A stretch of DNA of 64,000 nt from Loripinus fragilis. Its lineage: Eukaryota; Mollusca; Bivalvia; Lucinida; Lucinidae. The DNA lies in the NCBI GenBank assembly GCA_964019695.1, contig OZ026527.1, positions 71,198,593 through 71,262,592 on the forward strand, given 5' to 3'. Shown here piece after piece: positions 11,621 to 23,379 of this stretch (its first letter is position 1; each line of letters opens with the position of its first letter). The translations under genes and the position numbers were made by a program. The notes below the pieces were generated by a model. That model searched no databases. It was not told the DNA's origin and saw only the letters and a program-made list of their open reading frames with translations.

Positions 11621-11875
11621 TTACGACGACAAGCTCGCGAATTTTATGAATTCTGTCAACTCGGCTTGAGTAAGTTTGAAAATTTCATCAAGTATAACTC
11701 GTGCAATATGGGAAAGCCATAAACCTGACCACCGTATCTTTCGCAATAATGAAGTAATCGTGTCATCGGAGGGGATATTAGAATACAAAATGATCCCTAA
11801 TGATGCGGTTAGCACGTGAACATAAGGATCCGATTCCTTTATCGTCATGGGCAGATATGACCCTGCGCATATCAT
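11621..11875 (-). CDS. Unrecognised 84-codon open frame
   Basis: An open frame with mixed hydrophobic and charged composition and several CpG-containing codons, unlike the AT-rich noise around it. I recognise no domain. A possible splice acceptor (ATATGCGCAG) lies just after its first codons, so it could be an internal exon. No partner exon was found within 2 kb, and chance is more likely. Confidence 0.15.
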   Translation of the reverse strand: MICAGSYLPMTIKESDPYVHVLTASLGIILYSNIPSDDTITSLLRKIRWSGLWLSHIARVILDEIFKLTQAELTEFIKFASLSS

Positions 11876-12360
11876 GCAAATAATTTGACACTTCTAGTAA
11901 AAATAGTGAAAATAATGACCTCTCTATTTAATAGCTGCCAAATATCGCTCCCCAATCATTTCTTATTATCGTCGAGGTATTCTGACGAACGCGGAGGAAT
12001 CTGCCTTTATTTCTGTCCATAAAATTCTTAATCAAAGTGCCAAGATGTTAATAACGCGATTTAACGAAGAAGATGAAAAGTATTGGGAGGACAGATAACG
12101 GGACTGAAATGGTCGAAATCACTAATTCACTAATTTAACTTTCCCTGTCAATGTCGTTTCCTTATAACATTTGCAAACAGAAAGGGCCCAGTTCAGACCC
12201 GGCGTTTTGTTGTTGGGCCTGATTTGGTTCGAAACGGTTTGTCACTGATGGTAATCGTGACAGGTTTTTAAAAGTTAATTTTGTAAAAAAGAGTATATGA
12301 CAAAAGCATGAAAAATTAGCCAACCCAGTATGCAAAGTGTTAGTCAAACTCTGCGCCCAT

Positions 12361-12596
12361 TCTCGCGAGACCTGCCGATACCTCATCTAGATCTCTCGCA
12401 TTTCGCCCTTTGCATCATGGGTAACTAGCGATATTTGGCTAGTCACGTTCAATGCTCACACTCCTGTAGTGGCAGAATTTATTGTTAAAAATAGCAAAAA
12501 GTAAAATTTTTGACAGTTTCTCTTTTAGTTAACATTTTCGGAAAGTAAAGCCCTGAGTCATACAAGCAGTGATCGCCTAATATATTTTTAATAGAA
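12361..12596 (+). promoter_or_regulatory. fbxl4: Candidate FBXL4 promoter with TCTCGCGAGA element
   Basis: The palindrome TCTCGCGAGA sits at 12361-12370 in a locally CpG-richer patch. This motif is a known TATA-less housekeeping promoter element bound by BANP in vertebrates; binding in molluscs is inference. It is followed within 280 bp by a consensus splice donor (12639). The next plus-strand gene downstream is FBXL4, a mitochondrial housekeeping gene, so I assign it there. No TATA box is obvious. Confidence 0.4.
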
Positions 12597-12638
12597 ATGG
12601 CGGTTCAATCTCAGTGTGCACCGAGCGAAAGGCGACTG
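12597..12638 (+). other. fbxl4: Candidate 5' exon of FBXL4 (3' end at donor), containing a short upstream ORF
   Basis: ATG at 12597 in a strong context (G at -3, G at +4) opens a 14-codon run, MAVQSQCAPSERRL, ending at a consensus donor CTG|GTAAGT (12638/12639). Joined to the acceptor at 31280 it would be in the wrong phase for FBXL4 and would stop after 14 further codons. So the exon is either 5' untranslated with an overlapping upstream ORF, or not part of FBXL4. Its 5' end cannot be set. Confidence 0.35.
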
Positions 12639-14759
12639 GTAAGTGTGTGCTAGCATGCTTCCTGTTTGCGACAATGGCCTTACATGCTGGGTAATTTTCA
12701 AGTTTTTCAGTTGTCGTCTGCAGGCTTTTTTATTCAAATATTAACTTTTAAAAAAGAATAATTCAGAATTAAGATCAGAATGCCTAACATTTTTATCCGA
12801 CAAACATGCACGACGCTGTTTTCCAGACCTTGTCTGGGTTCAAACTAATTGCAATTTATCATCAGGCGATACAAGCAAGCAAATGTATTAGACCGTGAGC
12901 TGCTTATCCCCATCCCCCAGGGGGAATTTTGTACGCTATGATTTTCTAAAACTATACTTTATATGAAGCAAAATGACATATGTTAGCCTCTGGCAGTTTG
13001 GGCGTCACTGTGTTACAACCTAGTTAACTACGTTACCCTATAACAGCTTCCAATCCTCTTGTGCAAATACAAACCTATATACCTAAATCTTATTTATCAA
13101 CATGCTTGTGGCCTTAAATCACTAAATCAAACGCAGCAAACAGCTGGTATGCATCAATACAACTTAAGTCTATTGTATTGCAGTTATATACGTTACTTAC
13201 TTTCAAATATACTACTATTTAGTGTGGTGATTTCCACTAGACCATGAACTGCCAAAATATATCTGAGGGGGAGTTTTATACACTATAATTTTCTAAAACC
13301 ACATAACATAAGTCACAAAAAATGCATGTTACCTCTTTATGGGTTGGGGCGTTACCCTGCAAAAGCAGGGTTTAATACGTTACCCTAAGATAATAGGAAA
13401 TCCTATAGTATATATATCAAGCTGTTTCTTATTCTTACCTATCAATATTATCTTGTAATTGAAATTAAATGACCATCAGTATAAGTTTAATACATTTAGG
13501 CACCTTTATTACTGTTACATGCGTTACATTTCATTAAATACATTATTTTTGTGCAATATTAGCATCATTTGTGGTTAAACTGCTAGAGGATGTAGATAAT
13601 TGCCATTTGAGGGCTCAATTAGATGAGAGAAACAATAAATATTACCTTTTAACATAAAATTTAAGTGCGATTAAACTCTGACAAAAGTATGGGTGATGAA
13701 AAGGAAGCAACTTGAACTCAAAGCACATAAAATGCCATTTCAATTAAGAGTGTTTTATCGAATATATGTAAATATCACTTACAGAAAATGCTTAATTCAA
13801 TGATCAAATAATGTTTCTTAAATGCTAAAATAATACCACTTAACTGTCTTACACTTATATATGTTTAATTATTTTTATACATGAAATGATACATTGTACA
13901 TGCAAGACATTATCCTCACTGTCTATAGTTTAATTTAGATGAATCATTCTATTAAGCATGTAGTAGTTTAGTATGATCACTTGACCATTTTGTAAGCCAA
14001 CAAAATACATATATAGCTTATCAGCTATTGATTACAACAACTATATTGATAACAATCAAGGGGAGCTACCTTACAATTTCTAAAATTGTAAGTCTTTTAA
14101 GCATGGTCACAATCGAGAAATGAAGAATTAAAACAGTTGTTTATCTTTTGAACAAAAACTAAAGTTTTTTTTAAATCATAGTTGTTTCTGACCCATATTT
14201 GGCACCCACCATGCCAAACCTATGATTATATCCCCTATGGTAATGAATCCCTCTATATCTAAAGCGTGTCCAGTATACACTGTATCTCGGTAACATGCAT
14301 AACACAAATATTTTAGGAGAATATAACACTTGTCATCTGTTTCATCTGGTTATACAATTTTGTGAAGTAATGAAACATGGCAGCATAAATTTTGTTCTTA
14401 AGGTTCTTTGTTAGTGACAAATTAAATTTACAAGGGACAATACACAGAAAAGCTCCCTTGCATTGTTAGTATTGTATTGTAGACATGACTAATTGAATGG
14501 ACTTAAATAAATTCATTGGTAATTTTGCTTTGACTTATTTCTGTCAATTATACTTAGTCTAACAGTGAAATTTTATTTTACTCCTATTTCGCATGCCAAA
14601 TGAAAATATGTTCATGGTTACAAAATTACATCCTTCTAATCATTTCTATAATTCAAATCAATATAAATAGATTATAACTAGAAACACAAAGAATAAATCA
14701 AATGAGCCAGCACATTTGATTTTGGCACATGTACTTATCACAGTTTCAAGAAATGAAGG

Positions 14760-14945
14760 CACATGTTAGCCTGTGTAAATGTGTAGACTCACCAGAGCCT
14801 TTGCTGCCTGCATACACTAAATATAGATGTAGATCAGAATTAAGACAGCTGGCTCCACTGCGTCAGCATGGACGATTAATGCTGGCTTTTGTCATTATGC
14901 GATAAGTACCAAAATCTCACATGCTGGTCAAATCTTCATTTGAGC
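14760..14945 (+). repeat. Dispersed repeat (GACTCACCAGAGCCTTTGCTG)
   Basis: Contains GACTCACCAGAGCCTTTGCT, a CATACACTAAATATAGATG stretch and GATAAGTACCAAAATCTCAC. Related copies are at 42827-43100 and 57529-57660 (tail again near 58060). Confidence 0.65.
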
Positions 14946-14991
14946 ACTTTATATTTTACATTAAATAAGATCAGAAATTATTGTTTCCATC

Positions 14992-15385
14992 TAAATGTAA
15001 TAATTTTCATACTTTTGCTACTGTCAAAGAACAAATCTGAGATAAGGTTTCAATATTTGGTATACCATATCATACACACATGTAACACATACGACAATAA
15101 ATACACTGCAATATATCTGATATTTATTATGTCTTTTTCATTCTGAAAGAAATATGATTTCTTTTGGAGATAATTGAGGAAAAAGACCCAAATGCAATAA
15201 TTTTCATACTTTTGCTACTGTCAAAGAACAAATCTGAGATAAGGTTTCAATATTTGGTATACCATATCATACTCACATGTAACACATACGGCAATAAATA
15301 CACTGCAATATATCTGATATTTATGATATCTTTTTCATTCTGAAAGAAATATGATTTCTTTTGGAGATAATTGAGGAAAAAGACC
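14992..15385 (+). repeat. Tandem duplication, period 197 bp
   Basis: Two nearly identical copies (14992-15188 and 15189-15385), each from AATAATTTTCATACTTTTGC through to GAGGAAAAAGACCC. The very few differences imply a recent event. Confidence 0.95.
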
Positions 15386-16439
15386 CATCGAAATCAGAAA
15401 TACATAGATACTTATCAACAAAATCATGTATACTTTGTTAACATTGCATGTAAGTTTATCATGGTAACACTGTTGATAGTGACTAGGGTGGCCTTTCAAT
15501 ACTATTTTTGTCAGAACAGTTGACTTTTTTGTATGTGTCCTTTTTCAAATCTCTGGTATGTTTACAACTCATTCTATTAGTTTAATATTCATATAAAACT
15601 TTGCTATTGAGAATTCCTGCAATACTTTGGTCATGCCACATTATGTATAGGGAAAATTAGCATCAGTTGTTTTGCCATTAATTTATAAAATTAAGTAAGA
15701 TCTCAGCACTGTTTTATATGTTTTACTTTTCTATCCCACATGCTAAAAGAACATTGTTAAATCTATTTTACATTAACTTGAATGTCAGCTGGCCAAATTT
15801 GGTGGGCCCTTAATTTGGCCAATAAAGTCTTATAAATTTAATTTGGTATCGTAAGTAACAACTGGCCTGATTCTGTGGATATGATCCTATCAAATACGAT
15901 CATTGTCACGCAAAAACCCATTATTAATACTTATTTTTTCCCATTTTCATGAAAGTATTTGTTCTTTGTAAATCATTTACTTATTTATATAAAGTTTACA
16001 TTGCTTGAGCAAATGAACAGAAATACTATGTTGATTTCATTAACATTTTCATTCATTAAACAGTGAAAGATATGCTGAAGATAACAAAGTCCATTTAAAA
16101 GCTAAAAAAAGAATTGTGTCACAACCTGCATATGCAAATGAGATGTCAGTTCAAAATTTTATTTGGAGACAAATTCTTTAAACAGTTTCTGAATACATTC
16201 ACTTATAATGCATAGTATCTAATGTAACACATATCAAATTTTATCGTACCAACTTAAATTGCTTGATTCTATCTGGATCGTTAGGACACACATTTGTATG
16301 CTACCACATCCAACACAACATTTAGTTAAAAAGTAATGACGGTGGCTCAGGCCCCAGACTCTATGACGGCTCTGACGCAAAGCTTTAATCGGTGAGTTGG
16401 TGCCTGATGCTTATCTGTAGCTAGACCCACCGCCGCTCA

Positions 16440-16915
16440 ACTTGAGGTTTTCTTTAGCTCTGACTATCTGTGAGTTATGAGCCCTTTTCTTTGTTTCATC
16501 ATGGTGTGTTATTTGATTAGAGTGTTTCTCCATGATGATACATTGCATTAGTTAGAGCTGAAAATTTCTTGCACTTCAACAACAGCATAATCTAGGGCGA
16601 AGATTTGGTACCAGTAAAATGCATTTAAGCCCCCCCCCCCCCCCCAGTGGCTGACTGTTGTTGACTTTTTGTTTATTGTAACTCCCATTGTGGGAGTCTG
16701 TAATTGTTCTATGTTTTGTTGTACGTTACTTTATTTCCATTCTAGTATTGCAATCATCTTGATGGGGAAGAGAGAGCTGGATGCTTTGCTTAATTTGTCT
16801 TCCTGGTGTCTCGTGATGGTTGAGCGGCTCTTCCTCGCGGTGCCACGAGGTTGTCTGCGGTTTGTGATTGTGGTATTTCCTGATCATACTCACTTACTTT
16901 TTTTTATTACTGTAG
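16440..16915 (+). repeat. ~480-bp dispersed repeat, copy 1
   Basis: Runs from GCTCTGACTATCTGTGAG to GATCATACTCACTTAC and contains a poly-C tract (about 16630). The second copy (32140-32640) abuts FBXL4 exon 3. Both have a pyrimidine-rich end followed by an acceptor-like TAG/CAG. The open frame over this copy is not conserved in the other, so it is not coding. Confidence 0.8.
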
Positions 16916-18407
16916 ATGAGCATACATATACAAGAAGGAATACTAGCCTATATCGTGTTACTGACTATGTTCGTATAATATGAACAACAGTTAAGTAGTT
17001 GCACTAAAATTATTTGGTTGCTGTCAAAATAAGTAATTGAATTAAACTTAGTACCAAAAGTCTTCAGATAAGTATAAAAAATCTAAATCCACCTTTAATT
17101 ACCATTTCAGACTCAATTTATACTGTCTTTGACATCATTCTGGACACACATAGTACCTTACGATATGTTTAATATGGTAATATACGTTACTTTAACACTT
17201 TGACAAAACTTTGGGATATATTTTTCAATTCAGCTATCACTTGAGAGCTCTAATATTCTTTTTTAATGAAGTTTAAAATCTATAAATTTTGCCAAGTTGG
17301 TTAAAAAAATCAAAAATATATTATTTCACAAAAGCTAATATGCTTTGACAATTTGATATAGTCTCTTAATATACGCTGATAAATTCCATTTCAGACAGAT
17401 TATTATCTTAATATCTATTAAACACACAAAAAAGTTTTGAAATAAATTAAAATGCCCATTTAATGTATCATTTAGGGTATAAATCAATATATTGAATGCA
17501 CTGAAGTTAATGTAACATATATAACATGTTGGCAATCAAACATCAAAATAGAATTTTACTCCAGAAACAATGTTTAATATCCCCTTTCAGTCTTGCTTAT
17601 CAATAGAATGCTAATATATGCTCTTTAAAAGCATACAGATAGGATTGCATGCTGTATTTTAAAATGAAAAGATTCTTACTTTACATAACGTTTTCTACAG
17701 GGTCGTCATATTCAACAGCTAATAACTTTTTTTGTTTTTGTGATAGAAGCAAGCTGTTTGCAGTTTTGGAATGGTCATTAAATTGCCTTTTAGAGACATG
17801 TTATTTTAATCTAAAATATGTTTTGAAAAAATTACCAAATGAAACTATTTAACAAAATTTTAATGATTTTACAGGGTGTAGTTGAAAATGTAACGTAAAT
17901 GACACCACAATGGGCCTAAATAACATTGACAAAAATCAATATCTGCAGGGAATTAACTGTTCATGTAAATGACATGTATATTTAGCCAATTTGAACTGTT
18001 CAAGTACTACCTTAACAGCCTTAATTACATAATTTTGTTTTTTAAAAAAAATGATGGGTAACGTAATTAACATGCTGTAACACCCAAACGCCCCAGCCGC
18101 CAGAAGGCTAACATGTTTCAAAAACTCGTTAGATGATACGCTTTATGAAAAACATAGTCTACAAAATTCCCCCAGGCATCCGTTGTTGTCGTGAAAAATT
18201 GTTACTCTTCTCCTGTTGCATGTAGGAAAACTGTTACTCACGTTGCAAATTTCGCAAGTTACCGCTGTACCCAAAAAGCGCAGTCATCGTGGATTGGCTG
18301 CAGTCAACGAGGGCAAAAATATACTGTTTTGGTTTACTGTGATCCAATATTTGTGTAAGTTATTTACAACTATTAATTCTCACGGTGATAATTTCATTTG
18401 GAAAAAT

Positions 18408-19182
18408 GTGGCCCCACCAGGGGGGGGGGGGGGTCTGTGCTCCCCTTGATCCCTGAAAATAATGCATTGATCTCCCCAAATTCCTGAAAGAAAATTCCTC
18501 AGCTCCCTGAAAGTATTTTTCCTTTGCTCCCCAAATCCTTAAAATTAATTCAGCTTCTCCCAAAATCCTCCAAAATAAAAGACATTTCTCCCTAAATGAA
18601 TTTTTCTTTCCATAGGATTTAATTCACATACTTAAAAACTATGAAGCTATACACGAGCGGATGACTTAATATTGACATGATATTTTACATTATATATTTA
18701 AAGATAGGGCTTAGCCACGGAATACATGATATAGCTCAAAGTATGAGGCCATCCTTAAAATTCTTTAAATTCTATTGCTGTATTTGGTAGAGTGGGTATG
18801 GAGGAATGCTCTCTAGATTTGATTTTTTTATTAGGGGCAGCTAGACCATTTGGTTTTCAGGTGGGGAGGGGCTGGGGGGTTTTCCAATAGATGAAACTAG
18901 ATTTTCTTAGACAAAGTGAAAGCATTTATTTTTGTAACCATAGAAAGTCCCCCCCCCCCCCCCCCAGAAGCTGAAGATTTTTTTAAATCAAAAGAAATGA
19001 ATGCTTTTCCTTTAAGGTGAGATTTTTTTTAATATATTTTTTACTTTTTTGCAGGGCTCCCTATATCCCCAAAACTATGAGCTTGCTCCCTAAAATCCTG
19101 AAAATAATTACCAGTGCTCCCCAGCTCCCTGAAAATGAATAGCCATTCTCCCCAGATCCCTAAAACCCTTGGGGGCCCCAAT
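18408..19182. mobile_element. GC-rich inverted-repeat element with CTCCCTGAAAA units
   Basis: The ends are GGCCCCACCAGGGGG and its inverse at CTTGGGGGCCCC. Next to each end is a short array of ~27-bp units such as GCTCCCTGAAAATAAT and TCTCCCCAAATCC. The centre has GGTGGGGAGGGGCTGGGG and a poly-C run. Same family as 24821-26067. Non-coding. Confidence 0.75.
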
Positions 19183-19697
19183 TATAACTTAGGTTTATTA
19201 ATCCTTTCTGGCTCTATTGGAGCCTTTCTGAAACTATCTAAGAAAGAACCAACAAATATCTGGCTAGCCCGTGGGATTTTATGTGTTTCACAGACTAATA
19301 CGTGTGCTATTAAGGTCAATGACATCAAACAATGAAAAACACAAATAAAGTTTAACGCATTTCTGTTTATTGTTTGTGAAGTTGCATGCCATATTGTAGC
19401 TGTATGCAGATATTTAGTAGTCAAGAACACTATACCAGTCGTAGAGTCTAAATATGCAATTTTTATGCAGTCTTCAAGCTGTTGGTGGACGCAGTCAATG
19501 GGAGCACGAGTGGTGTTTTACAATGCCACAGCTGTTTTGCCCTTATTGTTTTAGCGTTGACCAACTCAATAACGATTGCAAAGCACTGACAAAACAAAAA
19601 TTCAGCTAAAAGCCATGTCACTCTGTTACATATAAGCCAAACTTTGTTTTGAAGCAACAATTTACTGATGTCGTTTTGAAAATAAATACTCTCAACA

Positions 19698-19895
19698 TAA
19701 AAATGACAAAATCAATGAAACATGCAATATAGGTCAATGTCACTAGGTCATGGTGTGCGCTCTAATAGTCATTGATACCTAGGGCTTTTAATCTATCTCT
19801 GCTGCACAGAAACACACTTTACAGGGTATGTTAATATCATAGTCATTGAATAGTAAAATGTAGGTCAAGGTCATTGGGTCACATTGTGTTCTAGT
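19698..19895 (+). repeat. Repeat pair, copy 1 (CAATGAAACATGCAATATA)
   Basis: AAATCAATGAAACATGCAAT, CTCTGCTGCACAGAAACAC and AGGTCAAGGTCATTGGGTC recur in the same order at about 20890-21100. This points to two diverged copies of one element, or one copy split by the intervening ~1 kb. Confidence 0.65.
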
Positions 19896-19909
19896 AGGGT
19901 ATGCAAAGG

Positions 19910-19984
19910 ATAATTATACTATGTAAGTTTTGACTTTCGCAGCTGTGATAGCTGCGAGAGTCAAAACTTACATAGTATAATTAT
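19910..19984. repeat. Near-perfect 35-bp hairpin
   Basis: The left arm starts ATAATTATACTATGTAAG and the right arm is its inverse. The innermost part is TTTCGCAGCT / AGCTGCGAGA, with a 5-base loop. Only about one mismatch is visible. Confidence 0.9.
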
Positions 19985-20889
19985 GATGCATTGAAACACT
20001 TTAATATACAGTATTGTCACATCTACCAGGATAAAGTCACATACACAACATCTTAGACTGTTATCAGACCAGTAAATAGAAAAATAGTAAAATATGTGCA
20101 CATATACATACAAGCATATGCATCTCTGAAAAAATCACTGACTGTCTTATTTACTGTATTCTGAGCGATGGGGAAGTAATAAAGTATCATAAATTTATCT
20201 CTGTAGTTGTTGTAGAACTTTAAGTGTGATGTCTTAATACAGGGCCTGAAGACATGCTAACTACATCTTTGTATTACAAAAAGTGTGTTACATTCGCGTT
20301 TCCAATGTGTTGATGTATGTTGGATTTAATGTACATTGACAAGTCAAATCAACGCATATCAATGCAATGTAATACATGTATTAATAAATATTTATAAGCG
20401 TCGAGATGTATTGACGCGTTAACCAATCAAATTGCTTTTAAAAATAGATATTGAAATGTGTTGACTTTTGATAATTGTTAAATCGAATTATTATAACATG
20501 TAAAACAATATTATTTTCTTACCTCAATATTTATCTTGCTCAAAAAATTTTAAATGTCTTTTATCATTCCAGCTTTGATTGGCTTTGCAGCAATGCAATT
20601 CAACGCAGAACGGTGTCGAACTGCATTGATACGAGATAATCAATCAATACGCTATGGTGCGCATTCATATAGCAACTGGATTGATTAGTAGACAGGTGCA
20701 TGCGTCACAGCACAGTACAATGTGCTATGAGTAACGAGTTTTGAGTAGCCATTCCAAATTCGCATTGAAACACAGGGCATATTGCTTGCATTTCCAACGT
20801 GTTTTTAACATGAAGTGTAATAGTACAAATACACAGTTGGGTGTATAAGTCCAACAATTTTACTGATTACTGAAGAATTTTCTTTATTG

Positions 20890-21100
20890 AAGCATATCAA
20901 AATCAATGAAACATGCAATATAAGCCAAGATCACTAGGCCACAGTACGCATTGAAAAGTATGCCAAGCACAATTACTATATGCACAAGGCTTGGCACATT
21001 GAGTATCTCTGCTGCACAGAAAAACACTTACATTGTAGATTAATATCAAGGTCACTGGAGCATAAAATTCAGATCAAGGTCACGGGGTCATTGTGTATGC
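20890..21100 (+). repeat. Repeat pair, copy 2
   Basis: Second copy of the repeat at 19698-19895, sharing ATCAATGAAACATGCAATAT, TCTGCTGCACAGAAA and AGATCAAGGTCACGGGGTC. Between the copies (19985-20885) lies AT-rich sequence without a recognised gene. Confidence 0.6.
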
Positions 21101-21767
21101 TGAAAATTATACAGGGGAGGTGCAGGTCTTAACACACAATTAAGCTATCACTGTTGCAGAGAAACACTTTAATATAAAATGTTTTCCCAAAACAACTGTT
21201 GCATGGAACTAAACGGAAAGCAAATAACAATAAACAAACTCCAAAATTTGTTTACATATATTGATTCATTTTTTAATACCTTGACGCGCTCTTTCTCTAT
21301 TTTAAATTGAAAGCAGATAGGCTAACACAAAGGATTTTTTTGTACTTTTTACATCTTGGACCCCGAGCTTACATGGAGGTGATGATTTGCAGTCCCTGCT
21401 TGAACATTTGGAGACTGGTTGACGAGATGACTTCTGGGGGCCAGCTGATTCCGGATCCTCATGGTGCTTGGACAGAATGGATTGAGGTGTGCGTTCATTG
21501 TACAAAATACAAGATACAGGAAACCTTAATTAAAGTCAACTTTCAAATGTACAATAAAATAACATCATCGGTAGGCTATTGTATCTATATATCCATACAT
21601 TCTGCCTTACACCCTCGAGGACATTTTAGGCAGTTGTACACTCTCGAGCAATGTTAGTTGAAAAAAAGAGAAAAAGATAAAATCATGATAGTGAAGGGGA
21701 TAAAAGATGATATGTTAAAATAGTTAGTGGAGATTAAAGTCAGGTAAAAAAACTACAATGTCTGGAT

Positions 21768-22190
21768 CTAATGTCTGGAGTGTTGCAGTTTGCTCACTGC
21801 GACATTGAATGATTCAAGGTCTAGCAAACTAGCAACATAATCTGGAAGGGCATACCACTGGACTATGACCAGTGAGAAGAAGGCATAATTTAAATTATTC
21901 ATGTGGATCTGGTAAATAGTCATTGAGTGGCAGTAATCGGACACTCTATGTGTGGACTGGGCATAGTCTGTGAGGGGTACTGCCACTAGTCTATGAACCA
22001 TTTTGTAAAAGAGTCAATTTTGGGCATCTGCCCGTCATTGCTGAAGGGATCTCCAATTTAGTTGGTCAAACATGGATGTCACACTTGACCTGTAATCATA
22101 GTCACTGGTGCTCAAGCATGCAGCTCTTCTTTGGACCTTTACAAGCTGAAGTGATTTTCCGTAGTGTGAGGGTCCAAGACAGCTAAATTG
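21768..22190 (-). pseudogene. Non-LTR retrotransposon ORF2 C-terminal remnant
   Basis: Read on the minus strand, the translation carries hallmarks of the end of LINE-type reverse transcriptase proteins. They are VLDPHT (usually VWDPHT), a one-base frameshift, then VKVQRRAA, SSVTSMFDQLNWRSLQQ and, after two in-frame TGA stops, LFYKMVHRLVAVPL ... HSMTIYQIH ... FFSLVIVQWYALPD ... LLDLESF. The two stops (at the expected Arg and Cys/Leu positions) and the frameshift make it a dead copy. The catalytic reverse transcriptase and endonuclease parts are not present. Jockey/CR1-like affiliation is likely but not certain. Confidence 0.85.
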
Positions 22191-22423
22191 TAATATTTAT
22201 TTGTAAACTTTGTTTACAGACACCACAAAAACAGTATATAAACTCAAAGAACATTATATGAATATATAATAATTTTGTTCAATCAAGTATATGAAAAGAT
22301 TATTTTTTTGAAGACCAAGTATATGATTGGGGTAGGTTTCAGTACCAAAATTATACCAAAGTTCCCCCCGCCCCAACGAGATTCCATTTCAGGTTTGTAT
22401 CCAGATTTCAGGTATTATATCTA

Positions 22424-23375
22424 CTAGAGCAAACCAGGGTAATTTCGACACCTGTATGTTATCGACACTCCCCCTGTAATCTGATACCCGTTGTTTATTG
22501 ATTGGTTTATTTTGATTGTATCATGAATACGTCATAGAAATATTCATTTCCAGCTACACAACACTTTTTTGAAGGTTCACAGGATACGAAAATCAGAGAC
22601 ATACGAAAATCCAAGCATTCTTATGCGTTCCTATAAAAGCACCGATAAAATGTGTCGAAGTTTCACTTGTACAGATTCTAAGATAACCCATTTCTGTTTG
22701 ATACCTCGTGCTTGGAACACAATTGCCTTCTTGTTTTTATCCGTCTAAGCCAGAATATCTGTATACAGTGTATTTTATAAGGGGTGTCGATAATACACTT
22801 ACAGAATTTGATGCAAAGGCAGTTATCGACACATGCCATTGTAGACTAGATATACCGCTTGACTGGGCATCTTGCGCCATCTGTGGAATAAATGATACGT
22901 GATATGCCCATAAAATCTCGTTTTCAATCACTCACTGTAGATGAGCTAGAATACCACGATTATTTTTGTGATGGGTGGGCGAGTGGGTGGGTCTATTGCA
23001 TCCGATTGAATTTAAATGGCCAGACAATGAAATATAGACCTTCAGATCTTTTAAAAATGTTGTTTGAATTTGATTAAATGTAATTCTAGTGAGATAGAAT
23101 GGTTATCTCTAATTCATGCTTGTATTTTTTTTTAAAAAAAGCTTTAAGGTGTCGATAACTCTCTGGGGGTGTCGATAACGCACCCCTTTACCCTAGGTGC
23201 TACAACATTCAGTTCTGGAATCATATACGGCAGTTTGTATAAATAGTCATCTTTTTTCGACCAATCAAATGGTGCATATCATATCATCATTGAGAGAAAA
23301 GTTGTTCCAGCCAATAGAAAGGCTCAAAACATCGAAACCGCCTTAAGGTGTCGATAATACCCCTATTTGCTCTAG
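22424..23375. mobile_element. DNA element with CTAGAGCAAA ends and TATCGACACC motifs
   Basis: The ends are inverted: CTAGAGCAAACCAGGGTA followed by TTTCGACACC at left, GGTGTCGATAATACCCC and TTTGCTCTAG at right. The motif GTGTCGATAA or its inverse recurs in the outer thirds (about 22460, 22780, 22820, 23150, 23170). The interior contains a 64-codon plus-strand frame (22708-22902) without a known domain. CTAG at both ends could be target site or terminus. Confidence 0.75.
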
Positions 23376-23379
23376 TTAA

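Larger units (their letters stand above)
12900..18186. mobile_element. 5.3-kb segment bounded by ~130-bp inverted repeats
   Basis: The left arm (about 12905-13045) has CCCAGGGGGAATTTTGTA, ATGTTAGCC, CTGGCAGTTTGGGCGT and TACGTTACCC. The right arm (about 18050-18180) is its inverted, roughly 75-80% similar copy by eye. A second, more diverged left copy lies at about 13253-13395. The interior is AT-rich with no coding frame and several GTTAC-type motifs. It may be a large non-autonomous DNA element or a relic of a bigger one. Confidence 0.6.

Noticed and set aside
12597..12638. MAVQSQCAPSERRL as the FBXL4 N-terminus
   Set aside because: Splicing to 31281 is out of phase and stops within 14 codons; the ATG at 31282 gives the matching frame.
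16669..16983. 104-codon frame with hydrophobic stretches
   Set aside because: The second copy of the same repeat (32364-32642) does not keep the protein sequence, so there is no sign of coding constraint.
21307..21657. 116-codon plus-strand frame
   Set aside because: No recognisable domain and it opposes a minus-strand frame of similar length next to a LINE relic.
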